Source of the DNA: Candidatus Sumerlaeota bacterium
GTDB lineage: Bacteria > Sumerlaeota > Sumerlaeia > JAFGJS01
Length of the DNA stretch: 7,822 nucleotides
Reading direction: 5' to 3'
NCBI GenBank assembly: GCA_016928995.1
Contig: JAFGJS010000039.1
Span: forward strand, 1-7,822
The position numbers were made by a program, and so were the translations under genes. Positions within the stretch are counted from its first letter, which is position 1. Each line of letters opens with the position of its first letter. This document shows, piece by piece, positions 1 through 6,084 of this stretch. The notes under the pieces were generated by a model. That model saw only the letters and a program-made list of their open reading frames with translations. It was not told where the DNA came from and ran no database searches.

Positions 1-2
1 AC

Positions 3-74
3 CTGCTGCTGCTGGAACTGGCGCGACGAAACGACGACTGGGACGAAATCTGGAGCGAACGCTTGGTAGCTTGA
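3..74 (+). CDS. C-terminal tail of an unidentified protein (5' end outside window)
   Basis: In the frame starting at base 3 the window opens with 23 sense codons and a TGA stop at 72-74. The tail starts with four leucines and ends DEIWSERLVA; it is amphipathic and rich in charged and Trp residues. The codons (CTG, GCG, GAC, CGC) match those of the larger genes here, and the other two plus frames give less protein-like translations. A perfect 10-base palindrome, CTTGATCAAG, covers the stop codon at 70-79, but it has no T-run and is not a terminator. Too little is present to name a family, and the gene could belong to any protein with a helical C-terminus. Confidence 0.45.
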   Translation: MLLLELARRNDDWDEIWSERLVA

Positions 75-434
75 TCAAGATGCGCCCAATTTGACTCTTG
101 TGATGATATTCCGCTTGATATTTAGATCGACCGAATGTTGAATCTTTTTTCTGCTGCATTGTCTTTGCACTGAATTCAATCCCAGAACATGGAAATTAAA
201 CTTGTAAGGTGGGAATAAGGTTTTCTGATCTCTTTTCGTCATAATACTAGAGTGAAAAGATTGACGAAGAGTGGGTTAATTATTAAAGATAATCGTGGAT
301 TTACGCCATTTTTAATGAGGCAATTTTGCTTGTGACAATTCAATCCGGCCTTTATTTGCGCTGGATTTTTGATCGATGTGCCCAGATGTAATGACATTTT
401 GTCGCTAAAAAACCAAAAGGTGAGAGAGGGGATC
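75..434. other. AT-rich intergenic spacer, no gene seen
   Basis: This 360-base stretch is visibly AT-richer than the genes on either side. It separates the upstream partial gene from the glycanase. No reading frame in it looks like a protein: the minus-strand frame at 239-724 is cysteine-rich and lies largely opposite the glycanase, and a plus-strand extension from 369 would put 22 hydrophilic residues in front of a good signal peptide. It contains the inverted repeats at 231-271, an 11-base palindrome TTAATTATTAA at 276-286, and presumably the glycanase promoter. No clear rho-independent terminator for the upstream gene is visible. Confidence 0.6.
231..271. repeat. Overlapping inverted repeats forming two mutually exclusive hairpins
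   Basis: The left arm at 232-241 (CTTTTCGTCA) pairs with 262-271 (TGACGAAGAG) over 10 positions with one G-T pair and a 20-base loop. Most of the same left arm (231-237, TCTTTTC) also pairs perfectly with 254-260 (GAAAAGA). The two pairings compete. A TTGACG resembling a -35 box sits in the right arm at 261-266, with a poor -10 (TAAAGA, 284-289) at 17-base spacing. This could be an operator or leader structure of the glycanase gene, but AT-rich spacers produce such pairings by chance, so the role is unproven. Confidence 0.35.
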
Positions 435-3400
435 ATGAAAACAAACATGCGTATTCGACAGGGATTGACGTTAGCAATTTTGATGATGTCCATCTTGATT
501 GCAAGGGGGCAGACGATTGATCTGGCGGAGAATGTGCGCAAAGAGAGCAGTTTAAGCGGTACGACGGTGAATATGACCGGGCATTCGGAATTGCATTTAA
601 CCGATGAAACCACGCCGCTGACCAGTTGTACGATCAATCTCAATTCCCCTGACGCCTGGCTCTTTCTGGAGCAGGTGAAGCCATCCGTCGTCGTTTCAAC
701 ATACCTGAGCCAGATCCGCGTCAATGGCGCCGAGGCGGCATTAGATCATAATGTCCGTGTCGTGCAGCATCTGCAGGGCGCCGTGATCATTCCGCACGCT
801 CCCGATTATAAGGCGCTCAAGGTCTTCACCGGCGGCAATCTGACAGGGCAGCCGATGGAACTGGAGCCATACACTTATTACCGCAGCAATGAGCTGGGCG
901 ATTTCAATGACGCGATCAACTCCTTTGTGCTGAAGCGCGGCTACATGGCCACTTTTGCGCAGGAAGAGAATGGCGGCGGTTTCAGCAAGTGTTACGTGGC
1001 TCAGGATTATGACATCACTGTCGGCATGCTGCCGCCGAAACTGAGAGCGACGGCATCTTTTGTTCGCATCATCCCCTGGCGCTGGGTGGATAAAAAAGGA
1101 TGGTGCGGCGGCGGCGAAGAGCGCTTCATGCTGGATTGCGGCTGGTATTACGATTGGAACAACGTCCCCACATCGCCTCTGGACATGGAATATATCCCGA
1201 TGCGCCACAATCGGAATTGGAACGACTTTGAAAACATCAATGTGAAGCGTGAATCAACTCAAGCTTTAGGTTTCAACGAACCCAACTCCTCGGATCAGGC
1301 GGATATGTCCGTGGAAGAGGCGCTGGCGCTCTGGCCGAGAATGCTGGAGTCCGGCTTGCGGCTGGGTTCTCCGGCGCCGACGGACGGCGGAGCCGGATGG
1401 CTGTATGAATTCATGCGAAAAGCCGACGAGCGGGATTTGCGCGTCGATTTCGTCGCATTTCACTTTTATCGCGCCGGCTGGGATGGCCCTGGTCTGGTCA
1501 ATTGGATGCGCGATATTTCCGAGCAAACGGGACATCGTCCGATTTGGATTACGGAGTTCAACAACGGCGCCAACTGGACCGGCAATGAGCCTACGCAGGA
1601 ACGGAACGCCGTTGTCATCGGCGACTTCATTCAAAATCTGAACGCGGCGCCATTTATCGAGCGCTATGCGATTTACAATTGGGTTCAGCTCGGGCGGGAG
1701 TTGGTCACAGCCGGCAAGATCAATCCGGCGGGCGTGGTGTATCGCGACACCGACGCGCCCATGGCATACCAGCAGGAGATTCCCGAGGGTTACGGCAAGG
1801 TCTCCCATTACCAGTTCGAAGGCAATGTGCTGGATAGCTTTGGCAGTTATAACACCGGGATTCCTTTTGGCAATCCCGCATATGTCGAAGGAAAAACTGG
1901 GCAAGCCATCGATCTTGACGGCGAGAATGATTGCGTGGCTCTGCCGTCCAATCTGGGCGATGTCGAGCAATTCACCTTTGCCGCTTGGATCAACTGGGAT
2001 GGCGGCGCCGACAACCAGCGGTTGCTTGATTTCAGTCTTGGAAGATTGTTCGGCATGTACCTGACGCCGAAGTCCCAGGACGGCACGATGCGTTTCGCCA
2101 TTGCGACTTCGAGTTGGAACAATGAGCAAACATTGAAAACCGCTCCGCCGGCTGAAGGGGAGTGGACGCACGTGGCGGTGACGCTCCAGGGCGAGACCGG
2201 CAAACTGTACGTCAACGGCGCGCTGGCGGATACGAACACTACCATGACGATCGAACGAACCGGCGTCAGCACAGTGAACAATTACATCGGCAGAGGGCAG
2301 CATCCCGCTAATCCGTACTTCAACGGCCAGGTCGATGAGGCGCGCATCTTCAACTACGCCCTCAGCGATGAACAGATCGCCGCGCTGTATGAAGGCTCCC
2401 AGAGCAACGCGCCGGTCTTTATGACTCAAACCATCGCGCGCAAGAACGGCATGCCGGGGATGCCTTACAGCGATGACATGGCCAGCTTCGCCGCCGATAT
2501 CGACACCGGCGACGTGCTGGCGTTCAGCAAAGCCGAAGGCCCCGACTGGCTGCAAGTCTCTGAAGCCGGAGCGCTCACCGGCATTCCGGCAGAGGGCTGC
2601 CTCGGTCCCAATCAATTCACTGTCCGCGTCACGGACCGCGATGGGAATTCAGCCGACGCCACGCTGGACATCTTGATCAACGAGCCGATGCTCGTTCCTT
2701 TGTATAAATTCGACGGCGACGCCAACGACAGTTCCGGCAAGAATTTCAATGGAACCGAATGCGGCACTCCAACATACGTTGAAGGCGTGGACGGACAAGC
2801 CCTCAGCCTCGACGCCGATGATGATTACATCTTGCTGCCTAAAGACGCGGCAAAATCCGACGACCTGACCATCGCCGCATGGGTATACTGGGAAGGCGGA
2901 GCGGCATGGCAGCGCATCATGGACTTTGGCAACGGCACCGGCGAGTATCTTTTCCTCACGCCGCGCTCCGCAGGCGGCACGTTGAGGTTCGGTATGCGCA
3001 CAGTGGGAGGCGGCGAGCAAACGCTGAACGCTGACCGGGCGCTCTCCGATCAGCAATGGGTGCATGTGGCTGTCACGCTGAGCGACGACACGGGAAAACT
3101 CTATGTCAACGGGCAGGTTGTGGATACGGAAACGATGACCATGAATCCCAATGATATCGCCCAGGTCACCAACTATATCGGCAAGAGCCAGTGGCCCGAT
3201 CCGATGTTCAAGGGCCGCATCGACGACTTCCGCGTTTACAACTACGCCCTGAGCGATGAACAGATCAGAGACCTTCCCGGCGTGCGCGGGTATAACAATC
3301 CGCCCCGGTTTGTCGAGAGCGAGATGACGCGCTCCAACGCCACAGCGGGCGTGGAGTACACCGGCCAGACGCTGGCCGGCACAGCGACCGATGACGGCGC

Positions 3401-4202
3401 GGAACAGTTCACCTTCAGCAAGGTCGATGGCCCGGCTTGGCTTCAGGTCGCGGAAGACGGCGCGCTTTCCGGCACGCCTGGAGCGGACGATGCCGGACCG
3501 GCGGTTTTCACGGTTCGCGTCACGGACTCCCTCGACGGTTCCGCCGAGGCCAAACTGGGCGTCACGGTGAAGCCTCAAGCCATGATCCTCCACTACGAAT
3601 TTGATGGAAACGTCGATGATATCTCTGGCGCGAAATATGACACTCCAACGACCACAACGGGCAATCCGGAATTCGCCGAAGGCAAAATCAACCAGGCCCT
3701 TGCCTTCGACGGCGACGAGGATGCTGTGATTTTGCCTGCGGGCATCGCGGATTGCATGGATTTCACCGTCGCGACATGGGTTTACTGGATGGGCGGCGAA
3801 AAACCCTGGCAGCGCATTTTCGACTTCGGCGCCGGAAGACAGGAGAATCTATTTCTCACTCCGCAATCCGGCAGCAATGTGCTCCGTTTCGGCATTCGAA
3901 ACCGCGACACCAGCGAAGAACTGGATGCTGAGTCAGCGCTCGTCATTGGCGAATGGACCCACGTGGCCGTCGTGCTCAACGGCGGCACGGGCAAGCTTTA
4001 CATCAACGGCGCTGAGGCGGCTTCGAAAGCCATCACGCTGAATCCAGCGGACTTTCGCCGTGAGAAGAACTACATCGGCAAGAGCCAATACCCCGATCCG
4101 CTGTTCGTAGGCCGCATTGACGATTTCCGCGTATACAACTACGCCTTGACCAGTGGGGAGATCGCCGTGCTTGCGGGCGGCGGCAAACAGTTGGAGGAAT
4201 AG
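435..4202 (+). CDS. Secreted multidomain glycanase: betagamma-crystallin-like, GH128 core, three LamG and two Ig-like modules
   Basis: The protein has 1255 residues. The ATG at 435 is chosen because GAGAGGGG lies just upstream (424-431) and a signal peptide follows directly (basic start, hydrophobic residues 11-22, likely cleavage after ARG at 23-25); an ATG at 369 would bury it. Residues about 26-125 are unassigned. Residues about 127-211 resemble a two-motif betagamma-crystallin fold (NDAINS at 158-163, near the calcium-site pattern). Residues about 217-450 are a GH128-type catalytic core: WYYDW, EYIPM, GFNEPN with probable acid/base E282, VAFHFY, and WITEFN with probable nucleophile E374. 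Then follow LamG-like jellyrolls at about 456-652, 752-951 and 1050-1248, separated by He_PIG-type Ig-like modules at about 658-750 and 954-1050. The family is known for endo-beta-1,3-glucanases, so extracellular beta-glucan cleavage with LamG-assisted binding is inferred. No dockerin, sorting signal or C-terminal membrane anchor is seen. The gene appears monocistronic, closed by the terminator at 4255. The catalytic family is fairly sure; the substrate is not. Confidence 0.9.
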   Translation: MKTNMRIRQGLTLAILMMSILIARGQTIDLAENVRKESSLSGTTVNMTGHSELHLTDETTPLTSCTINLNSPDAWLFLEQVKPSVVVSTYLSQIRVNGAEAALDHNVRVVQHLQGAVIIPHAPDYKALKVFTGGNLTGQPMELEPYTYYRSNELGDFNDAINSFVLKRGYMATFAQEENGGGFSKCYVAQDYDITVGMLPPKLRATASFVRIIPWRWVDKKGWCGGGEERFMLDCGWYYDWNNVPTSPLDMEYIPMRHNRNWNDFENINVKRESTQALGFNEPNSSDQADMSVEEALALWPRMLESGLRLGSPAPTDGGAGWLYEFMRKADERDLRVDFVAFHFYRAGWDGPGLVNWMRDISEQTGHRPIWITEFNNGANWTGNEPTQERNAVVIGDFIQNLNAAPFIERYAIYNWVQLGRELVTAGKINPAGVVYRDTDAPMAYQQEIPEGYGKVSHYQFEGNVLDSFGSYNTGIPFGNPAYVEGKTGQAIDLDGENDCVALPSNLGDVEQFTFAAWINWDGGADNQRLLDFSLGRLFGMYLTPKSQDGTMRFAIATSSWNNEQTLKTAPPAEGEWTHVAVTLQGETGKLYVNGALADTNTTMTIERTGVSTVNNYIGRGQHPANPYFNGQVDEARIFNYALSDEQIAALYEGSQSNAPVFMTQTIARKNGMPGMPYSDDMASFAADIDTGDVLAFSKAEGPDWLQVSEAGALTGIPAEGCLGPNQFTVRVTDRDGNSADATLDILINEPMLVPLYKFDGDANDSSGKNFNGTECGTPTYVEGVDGQALSLDADDDYILLPKDAAKSDDLTIAAWVYWEGGAAWQRIMDFGNGTGEYLFLTPRSAGGTLRFGMRTVGGGEQTLNADRALSDQQWVHVAVTLSDDTGKLYVNGQVVDTETMTMNPNDIAQVTNYIGKSQWPDPMFKGRIDDFRVYNYALSDEQIRDLPGVRGYNNPPRFVESEMTRSNATAGVEYTGQTLAGTATDDGAEQFTFSKVDGPAWLQVAEDGALSGTPGADDAGPAVFTVRVTDSLDGSAEAKLGVTVKPQAMILHYEFDGNVDDISGAKYDTPTTTTGNPEFAEGKINQALAFDGDEDAVILPAGIADCMDFTVATWVYWMGGEKPWQRIFDFGAGRQENLFLTPQSGSNVLRFGIRNRDTSEELDAESALVIGEWTHVAVVLNGGTGKLYINGAEAASKAITLNPADFRREKNYIGKSQYPDPLFVGRIDDFRVYNYALTSGEIAVLAGGGKQLEE
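3171..3255 (+). repeat. Intragenic repeat, copy in LamG module 2
   Basis: This segment encodes NYIGKSQ, then PDP-F-GRIDDFRVYNYAL, the last strands of the second LamG module. It matches 4068-4152 in the third module with high identity at DNA level, including synonymous positions. A shorter related segment lies at 2280-2379 in the first module, sharing ACTACGCCCT and the following AGCGATGAACAGATC. The pattern indicates duplication of LamG plus Ig-like units inside the gene. Confidence 0.75.
4068..4152 (+). repeat. Intragenic repeat, copy in LamG module 3
   Basis: This is the partner of 3171-3255. The peptide NYIGKSQYPDPLFVGRIDD and the following FRVYNYAL are almost the same as in module 2, whereas module 1 (2280-2365) is more diverged. 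Modules 2 and 3 are therefore the most recent duplicates, or have been homogenised by recombination. Confidence 0.75.
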
Positions 4203-4254
4203 GTCCGGCCGTATGCATGGCTGGATTATTTGTCAGCAAGGCGATGATTGATCA

Positions 4255-4294
4255 AAACGCCCCGGTTTCGAGCTGAACCGGGGCGTTTCAGTTT
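4255..4294 (+). terminator. Rho-independent terminator of the glycanase gene
   Basis: A 13-bp perfect stem, AAACGCCCCGGTT (4255-4267) with AACCGGGGCGTTT (4276-4288), closes an 8-base loop. The T-rich tail (GTTTCAGTTTC) is interrupted. It starts 52 bases after the glycanase stop. Because the stem has A-runs on its left arm, it could also work on the opposite strand, but no minus-strand gene runs into it. Confidence 0.85.
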
Positions 4295-4341
4295 CAGGGG
4301 AGATCCGGCGGTGAGAAAAATAAAAGACGCTCAATTTTTGC

Positions 4342-4370
4342 TTGCACAAGACGAATATGCGCCATAGGAT
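4342..4370 (+). promoter_or_regulatory. Possible promoter of the tRNA-Leu gene
   Basis: TTGCAC (4342-4347) and TAGGAT (4365-4370) are separated by exactly 17 bases and would start transcription about 30 bases before the tRNA. Both hexamers are imperfect (3/6 and 4/6 to the sigma-70 consensus). Between promoter and tRNA lies a short hairpin, CGGCGC (4385-4390) with GCGCCG (4394-4399), which would be in the 5' leader removed by RNase P. Confidence 0.3.
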
Positions 4371-4409
4371 TCGCTTCCTTCGTTCGGCGCAGCGCGCCGG
4401 AGCGAGAAT

Positions 4410-4496
4410 GCCGAAGTGGCGGAATTGGCAGACGCGCACGGTTCAGGGCCGTGTGACCGCGAGGTCGTGTGGGTTCAACTCCCACCTTCGGCACCA
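4410..4496 (+). tRNA. tRNA-Leu (anticodon CAG)
   Basis: A full cloverleaf of class II type. The acceptor stem GCCGAAG (4410-4416) pairs with CTTCGGC (4486-4492), followed by discriminator A and an encoded CCA (4494-4496). The anticodon stem CACGG/CCGTG (4437-4441 and 4449-4453) holds the loop TTCAGGG with anticodon CAG at 4444-4446, which reads CUG. A long variable arm (GACC-GCGA-GGTC, 4455-4466) is typical of leucine tRNAs. The T-arm GTGGG/CCCAC encloses TTCAACT. It lies alone between two protein genes and has its own terminator. CUG is a frequent codon in the neighbouring genes. Confidence 0.97.
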
Positions 4497-4506
4497 AAGA
4501 GATTCC

Positions 4507-4543
4507 CGCGCCGCGATGCAGTTCGCGGCGCGTTTTTCATTTT
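4507..4543 (+). terminator. Rho-independent terminator of the tRNA-Leu gene
   Basis: A perfect 10-bp GC-rich stem, CGCGCCGCGA (4507-4516) with TCGCGGCGCG (4523-4532), closes a 6-base loop and is followed directly by TTTTT and then CATTTT. It begins 10 bases after the encoded CCA, a normal spacing for a single tRNA transcript. Confidence 0.92.
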
Positions 4544-4553
4544 AGGATGCGTA

Positions 4554-4577
4554 TGTCAGATTCCGTGTCATATTCCA
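4554..4577 (+). repeat. Tandem 12-nt direct repeat upstream of the phosphatase promoter
   Basis: TGTCAGATTCCG (4554-4565) is followed at once by TGTCATATTCCA (4566-4577), identical at 10 of 12 positions. The array ends 12 bases before the TTGACA box of the phosphatase gene. TGTCA is the core of the Pho-box half-site bound by PhoB in proteobacteria, where the period is 11, not 12. This is therefore a candidate activator site for phosphate control, not a proven Pho box. Confidence 0.45.
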
Positions 4578-4609
4578 ACATGTTGTGAGTTGACATTAAT
4601 TCTGGAATA
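4571..4609. promoter_or_regulatory. Inverted repeat and palindrome around the -35 region (candidate operator)
   Basis: TATTCCA (4571-4577) and TGGAATA (4603-4609) are perfect inverted repeats 25 bases apart and span the TTGACA box. Between them, overlapping the first arm, lies the perfect palindrome CAACATGTTG (4576-4585). Position and symmetry suit binding of a dimeric regulator. The left arm is also part of the second 12-nt direct repeat, so the two elements overlap. Confidence 0.4.
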
Positions 4610-4618
4610 CGCCAAAAT
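4590..4618 (+). promoter_or_regulatory. Sigma-70-type promoter of the alkaline phosphatase gene
   Basis: A consensus TTGACA (4590-4595) is followed after 17 bases by CAAAAT (4613-4618), which matches the -10 consensus at 4 of 6 positions. Transcription would start near 4625 and give a leader of roughly 55 bases. The weak -10 and upstream repeats fit an activated promoter. Confidence 0.5.
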
Positions 4619-4642
4619 GCCACTCTCAATGTAATTACAAAA

Positions 4643-4663
4643 GCGCGAGCTGGTTGCTCGTGC
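4643..4663 (+). promoter_or_regulatory. Leader hairpin just before the phosphatase ribosome binding site
   Basis: GCGCGAGC (4643-4650) pairs with GCTCGTGC (4656-4663) over 8 positions with one G-T pair and a 5-base loop. It ends 5 bases before the Shine-Dalgarno-like AAGGCGG (4669-4675). It lacks a T-run, so it is not a terminator; an effect on mRNA stability or translation is possible. Confidence 0.4.
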
Positions 4664-4680
4664 AAGATAAGGCGGTCATC

Positions 4681-6084
4681 ATGCGGAAGAGTATTTTCAT
4701 CCTTGCGTTATTCGTGTTAAGCCTGAATTTGTCCTGCTCCATTTTGGGGCTGAAAAAAGCCACGCCGGCGGAAACCGGCGCGTCGATGGTAAGCGCTCCG
4801 CTGGGCGTGAAGAATGTGATCCTGATGATCAGCGACGGCTGCGGCTATAATCACATCGCTACGGCCTCCGCTTATAAATATGGCGTTGAAGACGGCTTCA
4901 TTTACCAGTCGTTTCCGTTGCAAGTCGGGATGAGCACATACTGCATCGGCGATAGTTACGATCCGTCGAAGGCCTGGGAGTCGCTGGATTATCTGAAGAG
5001 CAATTTCACCGATTCCGCGGCCGCCGCCACGGCGATGTCAACGGGATTGAAAACCTATCGAAACGCCATCAACATGATCGGCGTTGATGATATGGAGGCA
5101 TCGGTCGGTTTCAACGTGGTTGAATATGCGGAAGACAACGGCAAATCCACCGGCGTTGTGACGTCCGTGGAACTCTCGCACGCCACGCCGGCCGGTTTTG
5201 TCGCGCATAACGCCTCGCGCAGTCACTACGCGGACATTGCCCGTGAAATGCTGCAAATGAGCGCAGTGGATGTGATTATGGGCTGCGGCCATCCGTTGTA
5301 TGACAACGACGGCCAGCCGCGGAAAGATGGGAAATATGACTATGTCGGCGGCGAGGCCGTGTGGAAGGAATTGAACGAGGGGAAACTCGCCGTGTCGGAC
5401 GCCAATGGCGATCATCTGCCGGACGTCTGGACGCTGATTCAAACGCGCGAGGAATTCCAGCAGCTCGCGCAGTCCGGCGCTCCTCCAGCGCGCGTGGTCG
5501 GCGTTGCGCAGGCGTATGAGACGCTTCAAGAGAAACGTAGCGGAGACGACAAAGCGGCGCCGTATGCCGTCGCCCTTACGCAAAGCGTGCCGGTGCTGAG
5601 CGAAATGACGCTGGGCGCGCTGAATACGCTTTCCCGCGATGAAGACGGCTTTTTCCTGATGGTGGAAGGCGGCGCCGTGGATTGGACCGGCCATGCCAAT
5701 CAGACTGGACGCTTGATTGAAGAAGAACTGGATTTTTGCGATGCGGTCGCGGCCGTCGTGCAGTGGGTCGAGGCGAACAGCAGCTGGGACGAAACGCTGG
5801 TCGTGGTGACCGCCGATCATGAGACCGGCTGCCTGACTGGACCCGAAAAGAAGGAATCGTTGAAAGAGCAGTTCCAGATTGTCAATGCTGGCCAGGGGAA
5901 CGTTCCCGGCGTTGAATGGCATTCCAACAACCACACCAATTCGCTGGTTCCGCTGTTCGCTAAAGGTCCGAAACTCGCGCTTAAACACTTGCAGCAAGCG
6001 GCCGATCAGCAGGATCCGGTGCGCGGCGCCTATCTGGATAACACCGAATTGGCCCAAACGCTGATTGATTGCGTCGGTCAGTAG
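4681..6084 (+). CDS. Alkaline phosphatase, PhoA family (exported)
   Basis: This enzyme of 467 residues hydrolyses phosphate monoesters with two zinc and one magnesium ion. The ATG at 4681 follows AAGGCGG (4669-4675) and opens a hydrophobic export signal; the upstream TTG at 4654 would add nine poorly placed residues. Catalytic serine S112 lies in DSAAAATA. Zn1 ligands are D334, H338 and H418, Zn2 ligands D52, D379 and H380, and magnesium ligands D52, T169 and E329. R180 matches the phosphate-binding arginine. H167 and W335 replace E. coli D153 and K328, the combination known from cold-active marine-type enzymes such as TAB5. C19 in NLSC could be lipidated, but Asn at -3 is unusual for a lipobox, so periplasmic release or membrane anchoring both remain open. 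The promoter region carries possible phosphate-control repeats. The 3' end overlaps the convergent SGNH gene by 7 bases. Confidence 0.95.
   Translation: MRKSIFILALFVLSLNLSCSILGLKKATPAETGASMVSAPLGVKNVILMISDGCGYNHIATASAYKYGVEDGFIYQSFPLQVGMSTYCIGDSYDPSKAWESLDYLKSNFTDSAAAATAMSTGLKTYRNAINMIGVDDMEASVGFNVVEYAEDNGKSTGVVTSVELSHATPAGFVAHNASRSHYADIAREMLQMSAVDVIMGCGHPLYDNDGQPRKDGKYDYVGGEAVWKELNEGKLAVSDANGDHLPDVWTLIQTREEFQQLAQSGAPPARVVGVAQAYETLQEKRSGDDKAAPYAVALTQSVPVLSEMTLGALNTLSRDEDGFFLMVEGGAVDWTGHANQTGRLIEEELDFCDAVAAVVQWVEANSSWDETLVVVTADHETGCLTGPEKKESLKEQFQIVNAGQGNVPGVEWHSNNHTNSLVPLFAKGPKLALKHLQQAADQQDPVRGAYLDNTELAQTLIDCVGQ

Noticed and set aside
369-434. N-terminal extension of the glycanase from an ATG at 369
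   Set aside because: It adds 22 hydrophilic residues ahead of an intact signal peptide and has no ribosome binding site, whereas the ATG at 435 has both.
1266-2615. Long minus-strand open frame of 449 codons opposite the glycanase, and a similar one at 2649-3593
   Set aside because: Translations are low-complexity, His/Arg/Val-rich shadows with no motifs; the plus frame has recognisable domains throughout.
4342-4634. Small plus-strand open frames across the tRNA region
   Set aside because: They run through the tRNA cloverleaf and its terminator, so cannot be protein genes of that locus.
5038-6057. 339-codon minus-strand open frame opposite the alkaline phosphatase
   Set aside because: The plus strand encodes a complete phosphatase with all active-site residues; the reverse frame is compositionally a shadow.
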